Assembly: GCA_963665705.1 (NCBI GenBank)
Contig: OY762448.1
Coordinates: 2,604,001-2,668,000 of the forward strand
Reading direction: 5' to 3'
Source: Saccharicrinis sp963665705
Lineage (GTDB): Bacteria; Bacteroidota; Bacteroidia; Bacteroidales; Marinilabiliaceae
DNA length: 64,000 nucleotides
This document shows positions 17,149-25,229 of the stretch, one piece after another; the stretch's first letter is position 1, and each line of letters starts with the position of its first letter. The notes beneath the pieces were generated by a model. That model was not told the DNA's origin. It ran no database searches and was given only the letters and a program-made list of their open reading frames with translations. The position numbers and the translations under genes are program-made.

Positions 17149-17931
17149 ATGAACTATTGGTCATACACCATAGAGAAGTTTAAGCATATTATATTAATGG
17201 TTGGTGAAATTTCCTACTTTACCGGACGCTTTTTTAAAGAAGTAACTAGTCGTCCTATAGAATTTCAGGAGTTTCTAAAACAAAGTTATATAGTAGGATA
17301 TAAATCCTTACCTCTTGTTGCAACTACCAGCCTGATTATGGGAATGGTACTTACCTTACAAACAAGACCAACACTTGTTGATTTTGGAGCCGTTTCTTTA
17401 ATGCCTAGTATGGTTGGCATCTCTATTGTGAGAGAAATCGGCCCTGTGATTACAGCCTTAATATGTGCAGGTAAAGTAGGGTCAGGAATTGGTGCCGAAT
17501 TGGGTTCAATGCGTGTAACAGAGCAAATTGATGCCATGGAGGTTTCCGGCACAAATCCATTTAAATATCTTGTTGTAACACGTATATTAGCAACGACTGC
17601 AACCTTACCGATATTAGTAATACTGGGAGATACTGTGGGTTTATTAGGTTCATTTATGGTTGAAAATATAAAAGGAGCAGTTTCCTTCACGCTGTTTTTC
17701 AATTATGTTTTTGATTATTTATCTTATGGAGATTTAATACCAGCTATAATAAAATCTTTCTTTTTTGGCTTTGCTATTGGTTTAATAGGTTGTTACAAGG
17801 GCTATAATGCAGAAAGAGGTACTGCAGGTGTCGGTATGGCGGCAAATTCTGCTGTAGTAGTTACTTCGATGTTGTTATTCTTCATCGATTTTTTAGCTGT
17901 TTTAATGGCAGATATTTTTTATGAGTTATAA
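17149..17931 (+). CDS. mlaE: MlaE-type phospholipid ABC transporter permease
   Basis: Inner-membrane permease of the Mla/MCE lipid transport system, which moves phospholipids between inner and outer membranes to keep outer-membrane asymmetry. 260 residues, the usual length. It has five to six helices and the MlaE signature around GISIVREIGPVITALICAGKVG followed by GAELGSMRVTEQIDAMEVSG. First gene of a three-gene operon (17149-19703) with the ATPase 18 bases and the MCE subunit 23 bases downstream of the preceding stop. No mlaB or mlaC homologue is present, as is usual in this phylum. Confidence 0.93.
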   Translation: MNYWSYTIEKFKHIILMVGEISYFTGRFFKEVTSRPIEFQEFLKQSYIVGYKSLPLVATTSLIMGMVLTLQTRPTLVDFGAVSLMPSMVGISIVREIGPVITALICAGKVGSGIGAELGSMRVTEQIDAMEVSGTNPFKYLVVTRILATTATLPILVILGDTVGLLGSFMVENIKGAVSFTLFFNYVFDYLSYGDLIPAIIKSFFFGFAIGLIGCYKGYNAERGTAGVGMAANSAVVVTSMLLFFIDFLAVLMADIFYEL

Positions 17932-17949
17932 AATCTTTAAAGCGAATTT

Positions 17950-18711
17950 ATGTTAACTGATGAAACACATAAAAGTAAAGATGAACAAAAGGTAATTGAA
18001 GTAATTCAGTTATTTAAAAAGTTTGCCGGAAAACAAGTGCTTAATGGATTTGATTTAGATTTATATGATGGAGAATGTTTGGTTGTAATTGGTAAGTCGG
18101 GCTCCGGAAAAACCGTAATGATAAGATGCCTAGTTGGGTTAATGAACGGAGAATCAGGAAAAATAAAAATCTTAGATCAGAGCATACCTGATTTGAATCA
18201 AAAAGAACTGGATGAATTAAGATTACATATCGGATTTTTATTTCAAGGTAGTGCTTTATATGATTCCATGTCTGTTCGCGAAAATCTTGAATTTCCATTA
18301 AGAAGACTTCGTAAAAAATATTCAGATAAGAAGGCCGTAGAAAAATTAATACGTGAAGTTTTGGCAAGTGTGGGTTTAGAACACGCAATTGATTTAATGC
18401 CGTCAGAACTATCTGGAGGAATGAAACGTAGAATAGCCTTAGCCAGGACTCTTATTTTAAGACCGGAAATAATATTTTATGATGAACCTACCACAGGTTT
18501 AGACCCCATTACAGCTAAAGAAATCATTAATTTAATAGCTGAAGTACAGAAAAAGTATAATACAACCTCTTTAATCATTACACATGATTTAAACGTTGCA
18601 AAACTAATTTCTAACAGAGTTGTAATTTTAGTTGAAGGGAAAAGCTATGCTGAAGGAACTTATAATGATTTAGTTAAATCAAATGATCCGATAATAAAAG
18701 CGTTTTTTTAA
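17950..18711 (+). CDS. mlaF: MlaF-type phospholipid ABC transporter ATPase
   Basis: Cytoplasmic ATPase that powers the MlaE permease. 253 residues. Walker A is GKSGSGKT, the Q-loop lies in GFLFQGSALYDSMSV, the ABC signature is LSGGMKRR (LSGGM is typical of MlaF), Walker B is IIFYDEPTTGLDP and the switch His is in LIITHDLN. All catalytic residues are intact. It lies between mlaE and mlaD in the same operon. Confidence 0.94.
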   Translation: MLTDETHKSKDEQKVIEVIQLFKKFAGKQVLNGFDLDLYDGECLVVIGKSGSGKTVMIRCLVGLMNGESGKIKILDQSIPDLNQKELDELRLHIGFLFQGSALYDSMSVRENLEFPLRRLRKKYSDKKAVEKLIREVLASVGLEHAIDLMPSELSGGMKRRIALARTLILRPEIIFYDEPTTGLDPITAKEIINLIAEVQKKYNTTSLIITHDLNVAKLISNRVVILVEGKSYAEGTYNDLVKSNDPIIKAFF

Positions 18712-18734
18712 TTAATGACACTAAAAGTAGGAAA

Positions 18735-19703
18735 ATGCAAAAAACAACATCTCAAAAAATAAAGCTTGGAATTATGGTTCTTGCCGGTATATTTCTATTC
18801 ACTATTGGAGTATACTTAATTGGTAATAACCAAAGTTTCTTTACCAAAACATTTAAAATTAGTTCAGTTTTTAAAAATGTTAAAGGTCTAAGAATAGGTA
18901 ATAATGTAAGATATTTAGGTATTGATGCAGGTAATGTGGAGGGCATCGACATTATTAACGATACAACAATCAGGATTACAATGAAAATAGATGTCAAGAC
19001 AAAGGCTTTTATTAAGAAAAATGCAGTTGCTAAAATAAGCTCTGATGGATTAGTTGGAGATATGATTGTTAACATTGAACCTGGTATGGGATATAGTAAA
19101 ACTATTGAAAACCACGATGAGATAGAAGCTTTTGACCCCATAGCTACAGATGAAATGCTTAGTACTTTAAGTGAAACTAATGAAAATGCTGCGCTGTTAA
19201 CTGCTGGAATACTACAAATTACTAACTCAATAAATGAGGGAAAAGGTACATTTGGAATGTTAGTTAATGATAAAGCCGTAGCGCAGGATATTAGACAAAT
19301 TATTAAGAACTTAAAAGAATCAACAAAGAGATCTACGGTACTTATGAAAAACCTGGAAGAAGTTTCCTACTCATTAAAAAGTGATAGTAACCTTATGGGA
19401 GTCATTTTAAATGACACATCTGCTGCAAGTAAAATTCGAATATTAATAAATGATCTGAACTCATCAGGGAAAGACATTAAAGTTATGACGCAAACTTTAA
19501 ATGTTTTAATGTCAGATCTGGCCAATGGTGACAATAGCCTGATTAATACCATTGTCAATGACTCTCTATTAAAAAACGACTTAAAAGAAACATTGGAGAA
19601 CATAAATTCAGGCAGTCAAAAGTTTGATGAGAATATGGAAGCTTTAAAACATCATCCTTTATTTAAGGGATATTTTAAAGAAAAAAGGAGAAAGAAACAA
19701 TAA
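18735..19703 (+). CDS. mlaD: MlaD-type MCE-domain lipid-binding protein
   Basis: Periplasmic MCE protein anchored by one N-terminal helix (about 10-30, LGIMVLAGIFLFTIGVYLIG). The MCE domain follows (about 35-115, FKNVKGLRIGNNVRYLGIDAGNV to DGLVGDMIVNIEPG). MCE proteins form a hexameric ring that passes phospholipids to or from MlaFE. The long C-terminal part (about 130-322) is helical with repeated NLKE/LND/ILNDT segments and ends in a strongly basic tail. At 322 residues it is longer than E. coli MlaD (about 180) but normal for this phylum. Last gene of the operon. Confidence 0.92.
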   Translation: MQKTTSQKIKLGIMVLAGIFLFTIGVYLIGNNQSFFTKTFKISSVFKNVKGLRIGNNVRYLGIDAGNVEGIDIINDTTIRITMKIDVKTKAFIKKNAVAKISSDGLVGDMIVNIEPGMGYSKTIENHDEIEAFDPIATDEMLSTLSETNENAALLTAGILQITNSINEGKGTFGMLVNDKAVAQDIRQIIKNLKESTKRSTVLMKNLEEVSYSLKSDSNLMGVILNDTSAASKIRILINDLNSSGKDIKVMTQTLNVLMSDLANGDNSLINTIVNDSLLKNDLKETLENINSGSQKFDENMEALKHHPLFKGYFKEKRRKKQ

Positions 19704-19712
19704 CCCATAGAA

Positions 19713-19742
19713 TAAAAAAGCCCTGCATAAAAATACAGGGCC
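19713..19742 (-). terminator. Terminator for the GH3 gene, perhaps bidirectional
   Basis: GCCCTG (19720-19725) pairs with CAGGGC (19736-19741). On the minus strand the hairpin is followed by a T-run (A-run at 19714-19719 on the plus strand). It separates the convergent mlaD and GH3 genes. Confidence 0.75.
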
Positions 19743-19769
19743 TCAAAATTAAATCTAAATCTTAGGAAA

Positions 19770-22010
19770 TCAATTATTCTTTAATACATCCTCCATATTT
19801 ACATCTAAATCAAATGCATTGTGGACTTTTTCTGTAGTAATATTATTTGCCAACGAAAAATCTTTCTTCATTTTAATATCTAAACATGAAGCTCCAATTT
19901 TCACTGTATAAGTGCCTTTTTCTGCAATCCAAGCACTTTGATCATCAATAAATGAAGCCAAATCTGAAGCTTTAAGCTTGAATTTTAAGGTTTGTGATTT
20001 ACCAGGTGCTAATTCTTTAGTCTTAGCAAAAGCTTTTAATTCCTCCGAAGGTTTATCAGCTAATTTAGCCGGTGCTGAAACATATAACTGAACAACTTCT
20101 TTTCCGGCAACTTTTCCTGTATTAGTTACAGTAACCAACACTTCAATTTCATCTTTAAAGTTTGTTGAACTTAGTTTTAAATCAGCATATTCAAAAGTGG
20201 TATAAGAATGTCCGTAACCAAACTCATACGATGGTTCTACCCCAAAAGTATTGAAATAACGGTAACCAACATAGATTCCTTCTTTATAAAACACTTCCTT
20301 TGGATCATGTTTTGGAACTCCCATCCAGTTAGCAGCAGAAGCATGGTGGTTATAATCAATTGGGAAAGTCATGGTTAATTTTCCGGAAGGATTAGATTTG
20401 CCAGAAAGCACATCTGCAACAGAATTTCCACCTTCCTGACCGGGTTGCCATGCCAATAAAATTGCATCTACCTTATCTTTCCAACTAGCTGTTTCAATTA
20501 CACCACCAATATTTAAGATTATAATCACTTTCTTGTTAACTGCATGGAATGCTTCTGTAACTGTGTTTATCATTTTAACTTCATCCTGACCTAAATAAAA
20601 ATCGTTATCGATTTTTCTGTCATGTTGTTCGCCGGCATTTCTACCAAGGGTAATAATAGCTACTTCTGAAGATTGAGCTTTTTTATTTGCCAACTCGTTA
20701 CTTAAAGGCATTTCCGGTAAACGTTGCACATCAGACAATAAACCACCGTGTTCTGCACGACGCTTCATTTCTTTTGCTTCTGCATCTTTCACAAAAGGTT
20801 CGTACATACCTTGTAATTCTTTATCAATTTTGTAACCGGCATTATTTAAGCCTTCAATAAGTGAAATGCTATAAGCTTCGTTTACATCTCCACTACCTGT
20901 ACCTCCTGAAAGAAAACTATACGAAGTACCTCCGAATACAGCAATAGTACCAGTAGTATTAGAGTATGGTAATACATTCTGGTCATTTTTTAATAAAACC
21001 ATTCCTTCTGTTGCTGCACTTCTTGTTACCTGAGCATGAGCATTTAAATCAGGTTTATTACTGTACTTGTATTTTTTAACTGTTGGAGTTGCAGAAATAT
21101 ATTCTAAAATGCGTCTCAAGCTGTTATTTAATGCTTGTTCATCAACAGCACCATCTTTTATGGCTTTAATAAGCTTATCTTTCTGAGCTTGAGTCCCTGG
21201 CATCATCAAATCATTACCAGCTTCAACTTGCGCAACTACATCAGATGTCTTTGACTTATCCATAATAGTAGTAAACCCAGGATAACCAGCAAACCAGTCT
21301 GTCATTACAATTCCTTTGTACCCCCACTCTTCTCTCAAAACCTTGGTTAATAAATCATGACTAGCTGAAGCATAGTACCCGTCAATTTTGTTGTAAGCAG
21401 TCATAATAGTCCAAGGCTGAGCTTCTTTAACAGCTATTTCAAATCCTTTCAGATAAATCTCACGCATAGCACGTTCTGTAATATGTGCATTTACCGATAA
21501 TCTATTGGTTTCCTGATTATTAGCAGAAAAATGCTTAAGAGAAGTACCAACATCATAAGACTGAACTCCTTTTATATAAGATGCGGCAATTTTTCCTGAT
21601 AAAAGAGGATCTTCTGAAAAATATTCAAAATTTCTACCATTTAATGGATTTCTGTGAATATTTGCTGCCGGAGCTAATAATACATCCACTCCATATTCTT
21701 TAACTTCCTCTCCCATAGCTTCACCTACAGATTCAATCAATTCAGTATTCCAGGTTGAAGCCAATGAAGTACCTACAGGAAAAGCTGTGGCATAATAAGT
21801 ATTTGGGTCATTTTTACGTTTTGGTTGTATACGCAATCCTGCAGGACCATCTGCAAATACGGTTTCTGGAATTCCTAGTCTGGGAATAACTGCATTTCCT
21901 CCTGCGGCACCTAACACTCTAACATCAGGCTCCCCTTTTAATGGTACTAGTCCCGCATAACCAGGCACACCTGGTCCAATTATTAATTCAGCCTTTTCTT
22001 CCGGAGTCAT
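19770..22010 (-). CDS. Glycoside hydrolase family 3 beta-glucosidase, 5' end disrupted
   Basis: GH3 enzyme that removes beta-linked glucose or xylose from oligosaccharide ends. The open frame gives 746 residues: the GH3 N-terminal barrel (FADGPAGLRI, LLAPAANIHRNP, GRNFEYFSEDP, SLKHFSANNQE), the nucleophile Asp in GIVMTDWFAG, the C-terminal alpha/beta domain (VVLLKN-like GMVLLKNDQNVLP) and the fibronectin-III-like end (VTNTGKVAGKEVVQLYV). Translation from ATG 22010 removes part of a conserved family helix, because the same frame continues upstream through KAPQFGKASIDEIIEAMTPEEK to a signal peptide broken by a TAA at 22074-22076. As written, the protein would lack an export signal. See the separate entry and finding. 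Confidence 0.85.
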   Translation of the reverse strand: MTPEEKAELIIGPGVPGYAGLVPLKGEPDVRVLGAAGGNAVIPRLGIPETVFADGPAGLRIQPKRKNDPNTYYATAFPVGTSLASTWNTELIESVGEAMGEEVKEYGVDVLLAPAANIHRNPLNGRNFEYFSEDPLLSGKIAASYIKGVQSYDVGTSLKHFSANNQETNRLSVNAHITERAMREIYLKGFEIAVKEAQPWTIMTAYNKIDGYYASASHDLLTKVLREEWGYKGIVMTDWFAGYPGFTTIMDKSKTSDVVAQVEAGNDLMMPGTQAQKDKLIKAIKDGAVDEQALNNSLRRILEYISATPTVKKYKYSNKPDLNAHAQVTRSAATEGMVLLKNDQNVLPYSNTTGTIAVFGGTSYSFLSGGTGSGDVNEAYSISLIEGLNNAGYKIDKELQGMYEPFVKDAEAKEMKRRAEHGGLLSDVQRLPEMPLSNELANKKAQSSEVAIITLGRNAGEQHDRKIDNDFYLGQDEVKMINTVTEAFHAVNKKVIIILNIGGVIETASWKDKVDAILLAWQPGQEGGNSVADVLSGKSNPSGKLTMTFPIDYNHHASAANWMGVPKHDPKEVFYKEGIYVGYRYFNTFGVEPSYEFGYGHSYTTFEYADLKLSSTNFKDEIEVLVTVTNTGKVAGKEVVQLYVSAPAKLADKPSEELKAFAKTKELAPGKSQTLKFKLKASDLASFIDDQSAWIAEKGTYTVKIGASCLDIKMKKDFSLANNITTEKVHNAFDLDVNMEDVLKNN

Positions 22011-22073
22011 CGCCTCTATTATTTCATCTATTGAAGCTTTACCAAATTGAGGTGCTTTTTGTGCTGTAGAAAA

Positions 22074-22142
22074 TTATAGACTGCCAGCTATCGCTAATGA
22101 TAAAAGACCTAATTTTTTCAATTCTGATTTAATTTTAGTCAT
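22074..22142 (-). pseudogene. Detached signal peptide of the GH3 gene, ended by an in-frame TAA
   Basis: On the minus strand ATG 22140-22142 opens a typical signal peptide, MTKIKSELKKLGLLSLAIAG then SL, and is stopped by TAA (22074-22076). The same frame then continues without interruption as FSTAQKAPQFGKASIDEII and into the GH3 gene at 22010. One base change in the TAA would restore an exported protein of about 790 residues. This can be a real nonsense mutation, a sequencing error or suppression. Confidence 0.8.
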
Positions 22143-22143
22143 T

Positions 22144-22672
22144 GCTTTTAAGTATAAATTAGTGTTTTGAATTTTTTTGAGTTATAATCCTTTCCTATAT
22201 CTATTCTATAATCTGTTAACACTTGTAAATTTTCGTTTTCATTTTGGCAATTACTTATTCTGTTTACAATCTACATTCTTGAATTAATATTAAGCTGTAA
22301 ATCACAACAAAACAACAATGCTTAAATATGAAGCAATATTACAAAAGATTACCTTTGCTTCAAAATGAATCAATAAATATTTTTAATATTTATTAAGCAA
22401 TAGTGTATCTATATTAACAATTGCTTACTTTTGAAGCGTTAAACTCTATATTTCATTAATGAAATTGTAGGCACTATATATTTGGTTTACTTTTGTGGAT
22501 ATTTTTAATGTGCTATATTTATTACATAGGCGAAGAGTAATATCAATACCACTTAACTTTAGCTTTTCACAACAACCTATATTTATAGTAAACGAATAAT
22601 AAAATAACATAAAAGGATCCACGAGAATTAAGGGTCATGGAAGTCTAAAAGTTCTCCATATGAGGATATAAG
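22144..22672. other. Divergent intergenic region, GH3 / Nudix regulator
   Basis: About 530 AT-rich bases between divergently transcribed genes. It holds a probable promoter for the plus-strand regulator gene (22465-22495) and the upstream part of leader repeat copy 2 (from about 22619). No clear operator dyad for the Nudix regulator was found by eye. Confidence 0.5.
22465..22495 (+). promoter_or_regulatory. Bacteroidota-type promoter, Nudix regulator gene
   Basis: TTG at 22465-22467 is followed after 20 bases by TACTTTTG (22488-22495), matching the Bacteroidota -33/-7 pattern (TTTG, TAnnTTTG). A second -7 match, TATATTTG, lies at 22477-22484. The implied transcript would have a 5' leader of over 200 bases that includes leader repeat copy 2. 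Confidence 0.45.
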
Positions 22673-22676
22673 AATT

Positions 22677-22716
22677 GGCGAGTTCCATATGGTCTTTAAA
22701 TTTAAATTATAATCAT
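22677..22716 (+). promoter_or_regulatory. Leader repeat, copy 2, directly upstream of the Nudix regulator
   Basis: These 40 bases match copy 1 (4879-4918) closely and copy 3 (26917-26956, minus) more loosely, without gaps, and abut the start codon. More distant upstream similarity to copy 1 includes a GAAGTC-type motif near 22639. Function unknown. Confidence 0.6.
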
Positions 22717-23469
22717 ATGAAATCTAAATTAAATCAAATTCTAATAGAAGTATCTCCTGTATTAAAAAAGGATTATCTACCCAGTATTTCTGTTGACTGT
22801 GTGGTTTTTGGATTTCATGATGGAATTTTAAAAATCCTTTTAACAAAACTAAATCATTCAAAATCATGGAGTTTACCAGGTGGATACATAAAAAAGAATG
22901 AGGATTTAGAAAAGGGAGCATACCGAATTCTTGAAGAACGTACTGGTACTAAAAATATCTATCTGAACCAATTTAAAACATTTGGAGAGGTTAACCGATC
23001 GGAGAATTATTTTTGTGATTACCCAGACGATTTATGGCATAAACAACGCTTTTTATCTATTGGTTATTACGCTCTTATTAATTATTCGCTAGTAAATCCT
23101 GTTGTTGATAGTTTTTCTGATGCATGTGAATGGAAAGATCTTAATCATTTGCCTGAATTAATGATGGACCACAGTCGTATTTTGGATGATGCTTTATTAC
23201 AATTAAGGAGAGATTTAAATTACAAACCTATTGGATTAAATTTACTTCCTGAAAAATTCACCATGCCGGAGCTTCAAAAACTTTATGAAGTAATTTTGGG
23301 TAAAGAGCTCAATCGTGGAAATTTCTTCCGAAAAATGAAACGTTATGATATTCTTACCAAACTAAACGAAACAAGAAAAGGTGGCGCACACAAGGCTCCC
23401 GATTTATATTCTTTTAATCAGGAGACTTACAATAAAGCTTTAGAAAACGGGTTTCAGGAAGGGTGGTAA
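22717..23469 (+). CDS. Nudix-domain transcriptional regulator (NrtR/AraR-like)
   Basis: A 250-residue DNA-binding regulator: N-terminal Nudix-fold domain (about 20-160) used as a sugar or nucleotide-sugar sensor, plus a C-terminal winged helix (about 175-245, KFTMPELQKLYEVILGKELN, FFRKMKRYDIL). The Nudix box is degraded: GGYIKKNE (55-62) is kept, but the REUxEE part reads RILEER, so catalytic Glu residues are lost. That is expected for a sensor rather than a hydrolase. Start set at 22717; the upstream in-frame ATG at 22675 would translate the leader repeat. It is divergent from the GH3 gene, so it may control carbohydrate use there (inference). Confidence 0.82.
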   Translation: MKSKLNQILIEVSPVLKKDYLPSISVDCVVFGFHDGILKILLTKLNHSKSWSLPGGYIKKNEDLEKGAYRILEERTGTKNIYLNQFKTFGEVNRSENYFCDYPDDLWHKQRFLSIGYYALINYSLVNPVVDSFSDACEWKDLNHLPELMMDHSRILDDALLQLRRDLNYKPIGLNLLPEKFTMPELQKLYEVILGKELNRGNFFRKMKRYDILTKLNETRKGGAHKAPDLYSFNQETYNKALENGFQEGW

Positions 23470-23607
23470 TAACATTGATGCACAATGAGTTTTCGTTTAT
23501 ATTCTTTATTGCCCCTAATACAATAATAGATTTTTTATATGACTTTGAATTCTAAATAGAAACCCAAAGCACTTAAATTCCATATTTTTCAAAACCCGTC
23601 TAATTTA

Positions 23608-24387
23608 TTATTTCTTCCTTGCAATATCCAAAATCTGAGATTCCATGCGTTTGAAATGTGATCCTTTCCAAAAAACTTTATGGCAACTTTCACAATAATA
23701 AAACTCTTCATAGCTATATGCAATATTGATACCGATTAAGTCTTTCACTTTGTCTGGTGATTTTCTTACTAAAATCGAATTGCATGTCATACACCTTATA
23801 AAAGGTTTAAACTGGCTGATTAAATCAAATTTATTAACTACCTCAGTTAATTGTTCATGTTTATCAATTGCCCTTATATAATAACCATGCGTTACTTTTC
23901 TTGAATTCAAAAGTCTTTTGTCTCTTGTAAGAATAATTCGTTTATCTCTAAGGGAAATGTTAATTATTTCATCATCTCCAAAATCATTTCTATATAAGGT
24001 GTCAAAACCAAGCATTCGTAAATACTTTGTCAGTTTACCCAGATGAGCATCAGCTATGAATTTTGTTTTTCGAAGTGGTTCTCTTTCTATATTTTTTAAA
24101 CTACTGATATCAAAACTTTCAAAAACAGGATAAACTGAAATGTAATCTCCTGACGATAATCTGTAGAAACGTTCAACAGGAGTACTATTCACCAATATCA
24201 AATCTACTTCAGATAAAGGAATACCGATTGATGTAATGGCTTCTGAAACTACAGCAGGAGTTTTTATTCTATAATTAAACGACGTATATTTTTGCTTTGC
24301 TGATAGAAAATCATTTAACTCTGCATAACACCGAAAAATAACATCAATATACAATCTATTGCTATGTATTTCGGAATCCAACATCAC
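23608..24387 (-). CDS. Mut7-C RNase-fold protein with ubiquitin-like N-terminus
   Basis: 259-residue protein of the Mut7-C (DUF82) type. The N-terminal ~95 residues look like the Mut7-C ubiquitin-like domain (AVVSEAITSIGIPLSEVDLILVN, SGDYISVYP). The PIN-like nuclease domain follows with conserved acids in FIADAHLGKLTKYLRMLGFDT, DDEIINIS and ILTRDKRLL. A C-terminal zinc ribbon is formed by CMTCN and CESCHKVFWKGSH. The family is predicted to be an RNase; its cellular target is not established. It stands alone, with repeat copy B upstream. Confidence 0.85.
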   Translation of the reverse strand: MMLDSEIHSNRLYIDVIFRCYAELNDFLSAKQKYTSFNYRIKTPAVVSEAITSIGIPLSEVDLILVNSTPVERFYRLSSGDYISVYPVFESFDISSLKNIEREPLRKTKFIADAHLGKLTKYLRMLGFDTLYRNDFGDDEIINISLRDKRIILTRDKRLLNSRKVTHGYYIRAIDKHEQLTEVVNKFDLISQFKPFIRCMTCNSILVRKSPDKVKDLIGINIAYSYEEFYYCESCHKVFWKGSHFKRMESQILDIARKK

Positions 24388-24807
24388 TACATGTTTATAA
24401 TATTATAGATATACCTAAAATTAAATTAATTAATACCATTAATGAAAATTATTTTTATAAAAATTCAAATATATAAACCACTATAAGTTTTAATTAAACC
24501 CTAATTGTATTTGAACTTCGTAATGTACATTAAACTTACAATAAAACAAGGCTTTACTGAAGCGAGTCATAGCATCGTTCTGGTGAGTTGAAGTGAAGCA
24601 ACGAAGTGTCTTTTTTTTAAGTAATTTCAATGTGTAATAGATTTTCTAATACATATTGAGGGTTAATAAAACTGTTTTATCCAAAACAATTAAAATAACC
24701 CAATAACTAATCTACTATAGCAAAGCACATTAAGTATTTGTTAATAATAATTACCAACAATAAAAAGATATCCCAAAGTCATACTAGTTACTATTGGCAA
24801 ATAGCTC
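24388..24807. other. Intergenic stretch holding repeat copy B
   Basis: About 420 bases upstream of the Mut7-C gene and downstream of the thioesterase gene. Apart from the 147-bp repeat at 24519-24665, only AT-rich sequence is seen. Confidence 0.5.
24519..24665. repeat. 147-bp intergenic repeat, copy B
   Basis: Second copy of the element at 14988-15134, in the same orientation and without gaps. The inverted-repeat arm pair seen in copy A is partly lost here: the right arm has become a T-run. The most conserved parts are CTGGTGAGTTGAAGTGAAG and the block GTAATTTCAATGTGTAATAG plus ATTTTCTAAT that follows it. Confidence 0.75.
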
Positions 24808-25227
24808 TTAGTTGTTTCGCTTTATTTCCACTTCTTTTAAGGCTTGTGCAATTTCATCAGAAACACCAAGTTTTCCATTAATTAACGAAGTAGTTGTGAT
24901 AACTCCCTTTAAACAGATTTTTTCATCAGGAAGACGGTAAATATCCTGATAGAACATATATTTTATGCCATGATGTTCAGCTCTTAAACGAACTACAAAC
25001 TTATCATTACTTTGTAAAGGAGTTTTATAGGATAAATCAGCTCTTGCCACTACAGCTACTACACCTTGATTAAATAATTCTGTAAAATTTAAACCAATCG
25101 CATCTAAGAATTCATGACGCGTATGTTCAAGATAATTTTGATACACTGAATTATTTACAATCCCCTGTAGATCACACTCGTAATCCCTAACTTTAAATTC
25201 TAACTCAAAATCGTATTGCTGTGCCAT
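24808..25227 (-). CDS. Acyl-CoA thioesterase, YbgC/4-hydroxybenzoyl-CoA type
   Basis: Hot-dog-fold thioesterase of 139 residues that hydrolyses acyl-CoA. The family motif is visible as DYECDLQGIVNNSVYQNYLEHTR, in which the Asp before QGIVNN is the catalytic acid. The rest follows the hot-dog pattern (VVARADLSYKTPLQSNDKFVV). The start ATG lies only 2 bases after the stop of the upstream threonine aldolase gene, so the two form an operon. Substrate chain length cannot be read from the sequence. Confidence 0.82.
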   Translation of the reverse strand: MAQQYDFELEFKVRDYECDLQGIVNNSVYQNYLEHTRHEFLDAIGLNFTELFNQGVVAVVARADLSYKTPLQSNDKFVVRLRAEHHGIKYMFYQDIYRLPDEKICLKGVITTTSLINGKLGVSDEIAQALKEVEIKRNN

Positions 25228-25229
25228 AT

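Noticed and set aside
17286..19141. Minus-strand open frames of 115-138 codons inside mlaE, mlaF and mlaD
   Set aside because: Antisense shadows of well-conserved genes; the translations show no domain and depend on the codon bias of the real genes.
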